NCBI GenBank assembly: GCA_963920525.1
Contig: OY986439.1
Coordinates: 215,563,000 to 215,626,999, forward strand
Direction of reading: 5' to 3'
DNA: 64,000 bases
Source: Dichetophora obliterata
Lineage: Eukaryota > Arthropoda > Insecta > Diptera > Sciomyzidae
This document shows, in pieces, positions 1-12,162 of the stretch. The notes under the pieces are model-generated. The model had not been told where the DNA came from, did not search any database, and saw only the letters and a program-made list of their open reading frames with translations. The number at the start of each line of letters is the position of its first letter. The first letter of the stretch is position 1. Made by a program: the position numbers and the translations under genes.

Positions 1-52
1 AATATGTATAGTTATGGTTAAAATATTAAATTTTTTCTACATGCCATAATCC

Positions 53-1009
53 GGCACGATTACGATTTCTTGGGCGCCGCGATTTACAAAAGTTTTCTGG
101 AAGAGAACATTTTTTGACCGAACAAAAAATTGTTAACTAAACTACACTTATTGCGTTATCGATTGTTTTAAATTTTTTCTCACCAAAAGTTGTGTTTTAA
201 AAAAATCTGTAGCTTAGCCATTATTCAGTCGATCCAAAAGATTGACATGCCATTTGAAACATAGTTATTATTTATTTGGAAAAATTTGAAGATGAAAAAT
301 TTTAAGAAAGAAATTGAATGGCCTTTTTAATAATAAATGGACTTTTTAATAATATGCAATACAAATATATTTTAAATTTTATTAGAAAATTTACATCATA
401 TTTGAATTTTTGAATTGAAAGAACTGTATTTTCTACCAAATTTGCGTTTTATAGGTACTACAAATACATTGTATTCTTAAAGCTTAAACATTTACCTTTC
501 ATTTGATATATTAAAATATATATATTTTGTGCAGAATAAAAAATTATTTTTAAGAGAAGCAAAACAACTAAGGTAAAAATTCTTGAAAAGACAACTTTTC
601 GTACAAGGGCAAATCATTTCATCACAAAAATACCATAAAACATAAAACTAAATCATTTATATAATAAACTAAATGAAAGATAAATTGTTAAGCTGCAATA
701 GTTTGTTTTCCACAATACATAGCAGTGACGGTAGTTTTTTAGAAAATAACAGTTTCATACAAAAAAATGTTTTTTTTACATTCAAATAGCTATAAAGTAT
801 GAAGTACTCAACGGATTTGATTAATTAAACATTTTTATGAAAGCTTATTATGTTTTCTTTAAAACAATGCCATCTCAATCGTTATTATAATAAGGAAAAT
901 ATGGCAAGTTTTCTAAGACGATCACCAAAGAAAAATATTATTTTCAAATATCGATGACTCCAAAATCGATAAATCAATTTATCCTTCGACCATTCCAATT
1001 TAATCTCCC
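53..1009. mobile_element. Non-autonomous long-inverted-repeat DNA element, copy 1
   Basis: The left end reads GCACGATTACGATTTC followed by GGGCGCCGCGATTT. The right half (about 560-1009) is the same sequence family as 6534-7032 and, inverted, 7076-7585. A 9-bp direct repeat CCATAATCC flanks it at 44-52 and 1010-1018, which is the target-site duplication. The right terminus has lost the GATTACGATTTC part of the inverted repeat. No coding capacity is seen. A 9-bp duplication and G-rich ends suggest a Mutator-like or foldback-type element, but the superfamily is inferred. Confidence 0.7.
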
Positions 1010-2171
1010 CCATAATCCAATAGCAGTAAAATACTACTGTATTTAATACTCACGATAACGCTAATTAGTAGTTGGCAAATCTAAGGATTTAAAACTACAA
1101 GAATTTGCATGGTGAAAACAGCCCTTTTCTATGTGAGCTTTTTGTTGCTGCTTTTAAATAAATGTTAAACTGTCCCAACGAAAGTGAAAATAAAGTTCGA
1201 CTGATTCGGCGGTAGTTTGAGTTTTCGTTTGAAAAACTAATTTTAAAATCGTTTCGGGAGTGTTACAATTTAATTAATTTAAGATTAAAGTTAAAAATGT
1301 GTTAATTATGCTATAAAGTAAAAGAGTGCGTTGTTGTTGTAATAAAAGTGCCGCAAAATGGTGCTGCTCCGCGAAGCAGTGCATGTTTTGTTTTGTTTGC
1401 CTTTTTTCAAAGCATTAAGTGAAAATAAAAATGAAAGGCGGCATATTGAATGGCACGAAAGTGAAAATAAATTTCGACGGTAGTTTAAGTTTTCGTTTAA
1501 AAAATTAATTGTAAAATCGTTTCGGGATTGTTAAATTTTAATTAATTTAAGGTTAAAGTTAAAATGCATTAATTATGCCAAACATTAAATGAGTGCGTAT
1601 TTTTTTTGTAATAAGAGTGCGGCAAAATCGTGCGGCTCCGCGAAGCAGTGCACGTTTTATTTTGTTTAATTATTTTCAAAGCAATAAGCAAAAATAAAAA
1701 TGAATGGCATATTTTGTAGCCAACGGTGATAGTGATAGTGAATAGGTATTTAAAACATATTGGATCTTCAGATCATCTATTTCAGACAGAGCTGTGTGCT
1801 TCATCATGTGCACCAACTGCCCATTGTGTTTCAGTGAAGGCCGTTGCTGGGGTTGCAAACAGAGTAAGCGCCGAAGCAGACAGGTGCAGGATAACTATGT
1901 GAAGTCAGCATGACACGGGCAGGTTCGCCGTGTAAAGGTTCCAGAGGTAAGTTTTTATTAACCAATTATTATCTTGGCTTTGACTGCTTAGTTTTTAAAA
2001 AACACTGCGTTCACATTTTTGTGAAGCAGAATATAATATTTTTAAGGGGTATGAACCAGAGAACTGCACAAGCCTACTTGAAGTCTATTTCAAGTACTTA
2101 AAATACAAGTTCAAGCTTGCTTGAGCTTGATAATTTTCATTCAAGTTTAACTTGATTATAAATAATGTATA
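1010..2171. repeat. Segmental duplication, copy A (partner 7033-7075 plus 8184-9010)
   Basis: From the sequence CCATAATCCAATAGCAGT onward this stretch is nearly identical to 7033-7075 and then 8193-9010. Copy A contains an internal direct duplication of about 265 bp (about 1180-1437 and 1456-1710, both containing AATCGTTTCGGGA and CTCCGCGAAGCAGTGCA) that is single in copy B. Both copies keep a short open segment beginning ATGACACGGGCAGG and ending in a donor-like AG|GTAAGT (near 1945 and 8775). This could be a leftover exon, but no family is recognised. The copy continues at 4292-4371 beyond an inserted transposon. Confidence 0.75.
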
Positions 2172-4291
2172 TGGGCAATTCCACAGTCCCGGGCGTAACA
2201 TTCGTACGACTTTAAACACAGATATTTTCGCAATTACAATAGCTAGCGGATATTTTGCTATCAAAAACAATAGAATTCCAGCTGATCTATCCCTACATTA
2301 AAAAAATTAAATCCATGGTTTATTCTTGTGGTAGTTTCAAAAATTTGTCAGGGACGGGCCTTACGAGTACACAAAAAAATTCTTGCAATGCTCTGGGAAA
2401 TTGCAAAGTTTAGCCAAACTGGAGTGTTTTAAATTAAAAATTTAATTACATTCGCTAGAAAAATTATTGATTGACAATTCTGTCCCAAAAAAAAAGGGTG
2501 AAATACAAATAATGTTTTTATTAATTATTTAGTACAGAACCGGGCGTTACATGAATTAGGACGGGCGTTAGAAATGCAAAATAATATATCAAAAATCAAA
2601 GAAAATAGTTTGTACTAAGTTACAAAGGCAAATTAGTCAAATGAAATTAGTACACAAAAGTATTTGGTTAGTTTTTACCGTTCTTCATTGTTTTGTTTAA
2701 GCAATTTAGTTTTCTTTAGTTCAGAGTATGCTGTTATTCCGTAAGCGATGTTATTCCCAAATGAAAGCATAAAATATTGATTTTCTTGTAAATTTGGAAT
2801 CTACTAATGAGATTTTCTGCAATTGAATTGATACTTGCATTTTCCACGTATATATATTTAGTATCTTTTTGATTTTTGGAAAGGTATTCATAGCAATCAA
2901 TTCCATTTTTTAAAGTCACCTTACAAGCTTTTGTGGCACACTATAATGTGCGTTTTGCTGTTGCGCCTATACCATCTATTGGACCTTTTCCGTGGCTTTT
3001 CGCGAAAAGTGCCCACTCAGTGTCCATAAAGTATATTTATTTTTTTATTTGGCTGCGCAACCGTCAATTTTCACCTGCAGCCATCCGTCGTGCGATTTAC
3101 CCCACTGTCTCCATTGAATGCGAAGTGGTTTCCAATGACAATGGCAAGATATCCCAAATTTCAAAATACGACTCACATTTTAGTACCATGCACTTTTGGT
3201 TTTTAGTATAACAGCAAATTTTGTTCAAGTATTCTTGGTATGATTTTATGTTTACATCGAATTTTTGCAATGCGCTTATGAGAAATTTGAAATATGCATT
3301 ATACATGCAAACGCAGACTTCGTGAGGCATTTACGACATCGGTCGCACGTGCTTCGGTCTAAGTTAATAAAACTTGCTTTTCGAAATTCTGCACTGATAA
3401 TTTTCTTTAAACAGTGAGTAAGCCTCCCCAACAGTCATCCATATGTGGAGTATAATAATTTTACTTTTGACACCGGTTCCAGAATCCCTGATAATGATCG
3501 CACGCCTACTGATATCATCTCTCTCGTAAAACGCTCTGACTTCCCCAATTGCCTCGACGGTCGTGGCGTCAGAATGTACTTCCTGTTTTTTCGGACGAAT
3601 TTGTCCAGTCATATTTTCAAAGCAAAGCACAGCCATTTTTTATGGGCTGGACGGCATGGCTTTCTTAGTTTTGCTCACGGCCTTACGTAGGTCTGCCTGC
3701 ACCTATATGATCCCAAAGATTTAGCTCAGCTCTTACTTGATTATGGTGATACCTGCTGCCGCAAATGCTGCTTGTCCTTTTCGGATTTCTCCTTTAGCTG
3801 AGCTCTCCTTGCCCTGTCCCTCACTTTTTTCTTATCGAGAAACCTCCTGTATGCCTCCGGATTCGCCATAAGCGCGGCTCGTCTTTCACGGTTCTTTGCG
3901 TCAGCGTTCATCTTAAAAAAATTTCATTGCTCAATGGCAAACCAAGTATATGCTATTATCTTTTACCTTGAACCACCTTTCGAAAAGCTCTTAAAAATTT
4001 TTTTGGGACAGGCGTTACAACTTTTAAACTTGCTATAAAGGACAAATGCGAAAACAAAAATTATAAAAAAACCACAGAAATCTCTGAGAGCTAGTCTTAG
4101 TCTTAGTTTAAAAAATGTACTTGCTACACTTAACTTTAAAGTAAAAAATATCCGTAAGTATCATTAATTGTGGAACTTTAGCGACATCACATGAAACACA
4201 GACCATTTCTTCATATAAAAATATGAAACTTTAAATGATATCTTAAACTTGAATTTTTTTTGTGCGTTATCGATTAACTTGGAACTGCCCA
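2172..4291. mobile_element. Decayed DNA transposon inserted in segmental duplication copy A
   Basis: Terminal inverted repeats are TGGGCAATTCC at 2172 and GGAACTGCCCA ending at 4291. The homologous locus at about 8985-9010 lacks this 2.1 kb and so gives an empty site. Repeats related to GGGCGTTACA recur near both ends (about 2196, 2533, 2563 and 4010), as subterminal transposase-binding repeats often do. A transposase relic lies inside on the minus strand. The target duplication is not clear. Confidence 0.65.
2734..3919 (-). pseudogene. Transposase relic of an unclassified insect DNA transposon family
   Basis: Read on the minus strand, a basic start (MNADAKNRERRAALMANPE, from 3919) is followed after small breaks by EVRAFYERDDISR (about 3535), then SKSKFY-stop-LRPKHVRPMS-stop-MPHEVCVC in one frame across two stops. 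Near 3000-2930 it shows WALFAKSHGKGPIDGIGATAKR, split here as WALFAKSHGK and GPIDGIGATAKR, then a stop and CATKACKVTLKNG. The FYxRDDxSR and SHGKGxxDGIGxTxKR motifs are, from memory, typical of a widespread uncharacterised transposase-like family in insects and cnidarians. Several stops and at least one frameshift make it non-functional. The superfamily name is not asserted. Confidence 0.6.
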
Positions 4292-4371
4292 AATAATATT
4301 ATACAACAGGGACCGAAAATAACAGTTATTTTCGAAATTACTATTCAAAAAGTCAAATGGAAAGAGTCAGA

Positions 4372-6521
4372 ATTTGCGTTATTAAGGTACTACAAATATA
4401 TTGTTTTCTTAAAGCTTAAACATATACTTTCGTTTGATATATTAAAATATAAATATTTAATATTTATATAATATTATAAAAATTCTTTATAAGAGAAGCA
4501 AAACAACTAAGGTAGAAATGCTTGAAAAGACAATTTTTCGTACAAGGGCAAATCATTTCATCACAAAAAAATACCATAAAACATAAAACTAAATCATTTA
4601 TATTATAAACCAAATGAAAGATAAATTGTTAAGCTTCAATCGTTTGTTTTCCATAATATATAGCAGTGACAGTAGTTTTTAAGAAAATAACGGTTTTATG
4701 CAAGCACATATTTTACTTTTACATATAAATAGCTATAAAATAGGAAATATTCAGCGGATTTATTTATTTAAAACTTAATTTAAAGCCCTTTATATTACCT
4801 TTTAAATAATACGTTAAATATCTGTATCGGTTATACATAATGCTACCAACTCATGTTATTAAAAAATAAGTATATTTGCTTCTTAGAACACTGAAAAGTA
4901 AGTATTAGTAAGTATAATTTTTTAAATAAGTATAAGTAAGTATTTTACCTTAGAAAAATAAATTGAATATTTTTTTTTGATACAATTTACTTATTTATGT
5001 TAAAATCAATAGAACCCACAATATTTCTTAAATATTGTCACACCCTCTTTTTGTTTTCCTTAAAAGGTTTTGTGTATGCAATATATCTAAAACCAAAAAG
5101 TCTTCAGATAAAAATAATCAAAATATTAACTTTATATATTTGAAATTCATATATATTTCTAATACATAAAATAGTTTAAAAACAAACAAAAGTGTAACAA
5201 AAAATTAAAAGTTATACGCACTTTCAAAGTAGTTAAATAAAAAAAAAAATAAAAAAATCACATTCAAATGTATACAGAGACCAAAGAAAAGTTATCATTA
5301 TTCGCTCTCACTGTTACTGAATTGAAGCGCTACATTATTTTTTTTTTTGCTTGAAATCGTATTTGTGTTGGCTGTAAATTTTATTTAAGGGTCAAGTCTA
5401 ATTGGTCACTTTCGAAAGTTTTTTCTTTGTTTTTACAATTTTTCGAATGTATGTGTATCTAAGAATATTGTATTAAATTTTATGAAGATCCGAGCAGTAT
5501 AAGTAATTTTTTCAACCCAAAACTTTCTCTACCTGAACTCATGTTAGAACGCATTTAAAAAACTTTAAGAGCGTTTTTCTCAAAACTACGTTTTCACGGA
5601 CGCCCCACACTATTTCTCCTGTGGGCTGATCCTTCTAAAATTTTAACCACATATTTAACACATATTTAACACTTACAAAAAGACTATAATCGTGTTAAAA
5701 AATTTATGTTTACTATATTTTTTTACAAATAACAGCGAAAAAAATAATTTTTTAATTTTTTTTTTTGTTTTTGTTTTTGTAACTTAAAGTTAACAACAAT
5801 TGCTAAAAGTTAATATTAATAGTCTATTTTATAGTCCTTGTCATATTGAATCTCAAACACTTTGTTTCAGATAAACAGATGCCGAGATATCGTGTGGGAG
5901 CCGACCTGCCTCCAAATTATTAAAAAACATTAATAAAATTTTTTATTTTTATAAATTAAGACTTCATTTATGATTCCTAACAGCTTATATAAATATATCT
6001 TTCATAGCAAGCTCACGATAAATTTCCAAAAATAGCCTATTTTTTAGCCGACACCCTTAATATCTAAGGTCTTGTCTTTAAAAAATTGTAAAATTCGACA
6101 CAGCTGTAATCAATATTATTTTTTAAAAATAAAATTGACTCCAGAGTCTGTATTTTTAACGCTGTTAGTTACAATTTTCAAACTTTTTCCGCTTTTGCAA
6201 ATAAAAACGTTCAACCGGAGCTGAAAAGTAAGCATAATTAAGTATAATTCTTAAAAGTAAGTATACTTATAAGCATGGAATTTTAGTAAGTATATGAAGC
6301 TGAAAATAAGTATGATACTTACAAAGTAAGTATAGTTGGTAACATTAGTTATACACCATAGCTAGTTTTCTCAAAAGATACTTATAAAAAAAAAATTCTT
6401 AAAAAATCGATAAATTGAGAACAAATCGATGAATCGAGCTTTCCTTCAGCCATTCTTCTTTGTATTGAAAGTATTTAACGAATCCATTGTCAAATCGCAG
6501 TGCCTCGAAAATCGTAGTCTC
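4372..6521. mobile_element. Long-inverted-repeat element, partial copy, interrupted
   Basis: From the stretch GGTACTACAAATATATTG (about 4386) this matches copy 1 from about 455 on. It ends at AAATCGCAGTGCCTCGAAAA...GTCTCC near 6521, the degenerate right terminus. It is interrupted at 4838-6347 by a separate element. The left half is missing. The junction at 6515-6533 forms a small hairpin (GTCTCCTT / AAGGAGAC) before the next partial copy starts. Confidence 0.55.
4838..6347. mobile_element. hAT-like non-autonomous element, 1510 bp
   Basis: Terminal inverted repeats are TAATGCTACCAACT (left) and AGTTGGTAACATTA (right). The insertion is flanked by the exact 8-bp duplication GTTATACA at 4830-4837 and 6348-6355. 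It interrupts a known repeat whose uninterrupted form (inverted near 7240-7260) reads through the site. Subterminal zones are rich in AAGTAAGTATA repeats (4890-4950 and 6225-6335). No transposase is recognisable. The 8-bp duplication and a TIR ending in CCAACT fit hAT MITE-like elements. Confidence 0.75.
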
Positions 6522-6533
6522 CTTAGAAAGGAG

Positions 6534-7032
6534 ACCAACTAAGGTAAATATGCTTGAAATAACAACTTTTCGTACAAGGGCAAATCATATTATCACAAAA
6601 AAACACTATAAAACATCAAATAAATCATCGATAGTATAAATCAAAAGAAAGATAAATGTATAAGCTTTATTTTTTACTTTCCATAATTTATAATAACAAC
6701 GGTAGTTTTTGAGAAAATAACAGTTTAATACAAACATTTTTTAATTACATTCAAATAGCTATAAAATATGAAGTACTCAACGGATTTGATTAATTAAACA
6801 TTTTTATGAAAGCTTATTATATTTTCTTTAAAATAATACCATTTCAGTCGGTATTATAATGAGGAAAATATAGCAAGTTTTCTAAGATGATCACCAAAGA
6901 AAAATATTATTTTCAAATATCGATAACTCCGAAAATCGATAAATCGATTTTCCTTCGACCATTCCAATTTTTATTGAAAGTAGTTTACGAATCCATTGTC
7001 AAATCGCGGCGCCCAAGAAATCGTAATCTCCC
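6534..7032. mobile_element. Right half of a long-inverted-repeat element
   Basis: This is about 85-90% similar by eye to 565-1009, and includes the shared stretches TATGAAGTACTCAACGGATT and GATCACCAAAGAAAAATATT. It ends in the intact terminus AAATCGCGGCGCCC...GAAATCGTAATCTCC. It abuts CCATAATCC at 7033, the same sequence that follows copy 1, so it is the duplicated version of the same insertion with its left half replaced. Confidence 0.65.
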
Positions 7033-7075
7033 CCATAATCCAATAGCAGTAAAATAATATTGTATTTAATACTCA

Positions 7076-8183
7076 GGGGAGATTACGATTTCCGGGGCGC
7101 CGCGATTTGACTATGGATTCAGGAAGGTCTTTAACAAGAAACTAAAAATGACCGAAGGAAAAATCGATTAATCAATTTGTTTTCAAGTTATCGATTTTTT
7201 AAGAAATTTTTTTAGATGTTTTAAGAAAACTATCTATATTTTTCTAAGTGCATAACCGATATTGCTGATCAATATTTGAAAGGTAATACATAAAGCTTTT
7301 ATATTAATTTCAAAATTATCAAATCCGTAGAGTATTTAATATTTTATAGCTATTTGTATGCAAAAGTAAAATATTTGCTTATATAAAACCGTTATTTTCT
7401 TAAAAACTTCCGATATGGATTACTATGGATTATGAAAAGTAAATTATTGAAGCCTGAAAATTTATCTTTCGTTTGGTATATAATACATATGATTTATTTG
7501 ATTTTTTTTGTGTTTTTTTTATGATGAAATGATTTGCCTTGTACGGAAAGTTGTTAATTCAAGCATATTTACCTTAGTTGTTTTGTATTCTTATTCCATA
7601 TTTTCTTATATCACCATTACAATAAATAACTGTTCTTAAGGCAACATTGTAGCTGTAATATTTATATGAATGAATAGGATTTTCTAGCCAGCGAAAAAAA
7701 TTTTTAGTTGATCAGAATAGCAAATAGCAATTTTTATTAATTTTATGTAATATAGTGTAAATAGTAAAGAATATATATATGTATATTAATATATCACATG
7801 AAAGGTTTAATTGTAAGCTTTAAAAATATAACATAATTTTAGTACCTTAATAACGCAAATTTAGTAGAAAATAACGGTTTTTTAATTACAAATTTCAAAT
7901 ATGATATAGTTTTGCTTATAAAATTTCAAATACGCTTGCAATGATATAAGTACTGTACATCATTGATAAGGTAATTTAATTATCTTTCAAATGACATACC
8001 AATCTTTTAGATCCATTGGATAATGGCAAAGAAATGGATGTTTTTTTGAAGATCTTTTAGCAAAAAAAAAAAACTAAAAAATCGATAACTAGCTGAGTAA
8101 TCGATTTTTTGTGCCAAACTTTTTTGTTGTTCTCTACCAGAAAACACTTCCAAATCGCGGCGCCCCGGAAATCGTAATCGTGC
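7076..8183. mobile_element. Intact long-inverted-repeat element, 1108 bp
   Basis: The left end is GGGGAGATTACGATTTCC then GGGGCGCCGCGATTTG. The right end inverted reads GCACGATTACGATTTCC then GGGGCGCCGCGATTTGG. The 9-bp duplication TAATACTCA is at 7067-7075 and 8184-8192. Segmental-duplication copy A (1044-1052 then CGATAACG) is the perfect empty site. Its two arms (about 7076-7585 and 7720-8183) match the right and left halves of copy 1, respectively. It is non-coding. Confidence 0.85.
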
Positions 8184-9077
8184 TAATACTCACGATAACG
8201 CTAATTAGTAGTTGGCAAATCTAAGCATTTAAAACTACAAGAATTTGCATGGTGAAAACAGCCCTTTTCTATGTGAGCTTTTTGTTGCTGCTTTTAAATA
8301 AATGTTAAACTGTCCCAACGAAAGTGAAAATAAAGTTCGACTGATTCGGCGGTAGTTTGAGTTTTCGTTTGAAAAACTAATTTTAAAATCGTTTCGGGAG
8401 TGTTACAATTTAATTAATTTAAGATTAAAGTTAAAAATGTGTTAATTATGCTATAAAGTAAAAGAGTGCGTTGTTGTTGTAATAAAAGTGCCGCAAAATG
8501 GTGCTGCTCCGCGAAGCAGTGCATGTTTTATTTTGTTTGCCTATTTTCAAAGCATTAAGTGAAAATAAAAATTAATGGCATTTGAATGGCAAATGAATGA
8601 ATTGTAGCCAAAGGTGATAGTGAATATGTATTTAAAACATATTGGATCAGATCAGCTATGTAGCAAATAGAGCTGTGTGCTTCATCATTTGCACCAACTG
8701 CCCATTGTGTTTCAGTAAAGGTCGTTGCTTAGTCAGCATGACACGGGCAGGTTTGCCGTGTAAAGATTCCAGAGGTAAGTTTTTATTAACCAATTATTAT
8801 CGGCTTTGGCTACATGTATTTCTTTTAAAAAACACTCCGTTCACATTTTTGTGAATCAGAAAATAATAACTTTAAGTGGTATGAACCAGAAGAACAAGTC
8901 TACTTGAAGTCTATTTCAAGTACTTAAAATACAAGTTCAAGCTTTCTTGAGCTTGATAATTTCAATCAAGTATAACTTGATTATAAATTATGCAAATAAT
9001 ATTATATTACAGGGACCGAAGATAACAGTTATTTTCGAAATTACTATTAAAAAGTCATATGAAAAGAGTCAGTCTAT
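8184..9077. repeat. Segmental duplication, copy B (continuation)
   Basis: This collinear copy of 1044-2171 plus 4292-4371 lacks the internal 265-bp duplication and the 2.1-kb transposon. Divergence is low across 8193-8560. It stops being alignable after GAAAAGAGTCAG near 9077. It contains the same donor-like AG|GTAAGT (about 8775). Nothing in it is recognisably coding. Confidence 0.75.
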
Positions 9078-9548
9078 TCGATATTTGAATATAGAAATGT
9101 GATGCTTTTTAGCTAAGGAATAATAATCTGTAATGATTTTAATATGTCTAGTTTTTTTAAAAAAGTCAGTAAAAAATCGTTATTTTTTGGCCAATTTTAT
9201 TTCTATCAAAAATAAAAGTTAAAATTTGAAGAGTTAAAATAACAGTTAAAAGTTGACTTTTATTTTTTCGATCAAAAATAAAAGTCATATTTTAATTCCT
9301 ATATCATCTGCTTGCAGTTGCTGTTCCAGTCGTTTGCGAAATAAATGAAAATAAAATGTGCAATGATAAACAACTAAGCCATGCAATGCAACGACATGAA
9401 GATCGATAGCAATGTTTTTATCTCTGTGCAAAAATGTTACGAATAAGGTCTAAAAGAATAAAAAATTTAATCTATTAATTGTTTGAAAATTAAAACTAGT
9501 ATGCTAGTAATAAGTAATATATCTGTCAAATTTTGAATATCTATTTTT

Positions 9549-9800
9549 GATCGGAAAAATAAAAGTAAAATTTTAACTGTTATTTTTGATCGAAAAAATA
9601 AAAGTCATATTTTAACTTTTACTTTTGATCAAAAAATTAAAATCAAATTTTAGCTTATATATTTGATCGAAAAATAAAAGACATATTTAAACTTTTATTT
9701 TTGATAAAAAAATAAAAGTCAAATCGTAGCGTATATTTTTGATCGAAAAACTGAAAGTAAAATTTGAACATTTATTTTTGATCGAAATTAAATCAGTAAA
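9549..9800. repeat. 38-39-bp tandem repeat, seven units
   Basis: The core TTTTTGATCGAAAA recurs with GATC or GATA at 9549, 9588, 9627, 9665, 9703, 9741 and 9780, giving spacings of 38 or 39 bp. Each unit reads roughly ATTTTTGATCGAAAAA-TAAAAGTCAAATTTTAAC. A degenerate outlying set occurs at 9180-9300. The core is a near-palindrome. Confidence 0.85.
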
Positions 9801-10022
9801 AAAAACGATTATTTGTTGACTTTTTTGAAAAAAATCAACCGTTACGGTATACTTAATATAATAAGTATATATAAATAAGTATAGCTTGAACTTGAATATA
9901 AATAAGCCCACGACAGCTTGCGGCTTGCAAGTATGCTAACTTACAAGCGAACGGCACGAAGCCCCAAGTACAGTAAAATTTGATGCCTTCGGCAAAAAGC
10001 TTGAAATTGAAGACAACTATTT

Positions 10023-10320
10023 ACAATTTTAAATTCAAGATGGCGGATAGGGTTGGCACCTAGATTTTTTTTTTAATTTGCGAATTCTTGTTATTTTGAA
10101 AATCTGAACGAATTTGATTTCGAATCTAATGTCACAGTTTTAAAATTTAAGATAGAGGTTAGGATTGCCACCTAAATTTTTACCACAGTATTGCCAGTGT
10201 TAGGGGGTCGCTGATTTTGAATCTGAATTTATAATTTTAAAATTGAACATGGTGGATAAGGTTGCCACCTAATTTATTTTTATGAATTCGGTGCTGGTGC
10301 GAACACTAGGTAAAAATGGG
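10023..10320. repeat. Three degenerate ~105-bp tandem units
   Basis: The motif AAATTCAAGATGGCGGATAG-GGTTGCCACCTA recurs at about 10030, 10143 and 10240 in diverged form (GATAGAGGTTAGGATTGCC, CATGGTGGATAAGGTTGCC). No coding frame spans it. Confidence 0.5.
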
Positions 10321-12044
10321 TCGCTGAATCCGAATCCGTTGGTTTTCCGGAGCCGGAGGCGTTCTGTTGTGGTCCGCGGTGTTAATGGAACCTGAAGCTA
10401 ATTGTTAATAAAAGTTAGCTGTCATCCAAGGGCCTTGTTTCTTATTAAATTGTTATGAAGCCGTAAACATTTACCTTTGTTAAATCAACATTTGTTTAAT
10501 TAAATAATATTGATAACAAAAAAATGTTACAAGCTGATTGATTTTATGCAGGAAACAAGACAATTCTTTTGATTATGTCCCTTATACTGGCTCTAAAGAT
10601 ATTTATTTTTATTTAAATCTGCGTTTATTTGCACACTATCGTTTTTAACCATATAAAATACTATTTAAAATCCGAATCACTAACAATTTATGATTGCTAT
10701 ACCTTTTGAATTAAGCAACTTCACCATTTTGGTAACGTCAGCATCTGTATTTTGTATTCATCTTTATCCACTTCTTTCTTTGACCTAAAAGAAAAGAACA
10801 GTATGCCTATCTGTGTCACTAAGCAATTATAGCTGAAGTCTGATATCTTACTTTAAAATTTTCTGTCGTCATTTAAAGTTTTACGAAAGAGTCTTTAGTT
10901 TTAGTGTCCCAAATTTGGCTGGGAATACGCCAGGAGCTTCATATTTTGTGTGCATATTAAGTAATATGCGAGAAACATTTAAAACTCAGTTAAGTCTAAC
11001 GGCGAATTAAGCGATTATTGCTGCTGGCCACAGATATATTAATACTCTACTTCCTAAAACAATCCGGTCAAATCATTGTTAATTTTTTCCAACTTGCATC
11101 AACTCGCTTGAAAAGAAAATCAGCTTTCAAACTGATGACTTAATAAAGTTTTAAATTAGTATTTATTACATTTGCACAGCTGCATACAATTTGTAAATTT
11201 TGAATAAACTAACATTTTATTTAAGAAGTTTTAAGATTAAGCATGAATCAAAATATTAATAAAAAAAAATAACACAAAATACAAACAAATCTTTGACATT
11301 ATTGCCAAAAACACAATTGTTTTTATATTCAGGCCATTTTGCATAAATCGTCGTTGCGCCCTAAAAAATCATTTAAGTAGTTTTTTTAGGAAACCTAAAT
11401 CAATAAACAGAAATTTAAATATAATTTCTTCTGTTAAAATCTTGAGTTCAGGTCATCTCATTCACATAATTTTTTCTCTACATTAAGCAAAAGCAACATC
11501 AAGAATAGAACTTAATAAAAAACTTTTTTAGAAATAGGATTTTTTTTCTGTTACAACTCCTTATCTTTTAGTCTTTCACGCATCATAATAAAATAATTAT
11601 TTTGTCAATCACGATAGCGAAAAACCATTTTGTGTTCATGGACACATGGACAAAGAGAGCTACTTAACTATGCATAAAAAGAATGTAAAAAATCACATAA
11701 GTTATTTCAAAGGCGCAGTGACGATATGCTATCGAATTAAATCTTGCCGATTATTTAAAAATTTCGTAATTGAAATCAAATTTATTTATTTTTTGTCATT
11801 TGAAACTTGATAACATTTTAAGATTTGAGTAATTCTTAGTTTATATATTTTTGTTAAAATAATTTGCTTTGCATTAATTTTAAAATAAAAACAGTTTGCT
11901 CTTCAAAGTTAGATTCTGGATGTATTTAGTCAACTCAAGCAAACTTACACGCGACCGTTTATTTTCCTCATTTCTTGTTGCTTTTTGGCAAATAATTGCA
12001 TATGTATTAAAAATTATATTGAATTGTGAAATAATGTTTTAAGG
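10321..12044. other. Intergenic, no gene seen
   Basis: AT-rich DNA between the repeat block and the HP1b 3' end. A short minus-strand stretch near 10790-10720 has an acceptor-like pyrimidine tract and about 20 open codons, but it is too short to call. Nothing else is supported. Confidence 0.5.
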
Positions 12045-12050
12045 TTTATT
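12045..12050 (-). terminator. Candidate poly(A) signal of HP1b
   Basis: AATAAA on the minus strand, about 113 nt after the HP1b stop codon. It is the first canonical hexamer downstream. Confidence 0.5.
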
Positions 12051-12162
12051 TTATACCCATGTTTTTGTTGCAATGTCGTGTTTTCTAGTTGCACTTAAGA
12101 CGATCTTACTTTACTAGTTGTTGCAATATATTTGTTGCTGTCGAAGAAAGTAATTCGGGTAC

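Noticed and set aside
10720..10930. Possible tiny two-exon minus-strand gene (MTTENFK then KKEVDKDEY)
   Set aside because: The acceptor needed to keep frame is poor, the product would be about 23 aa and no family is recognised.
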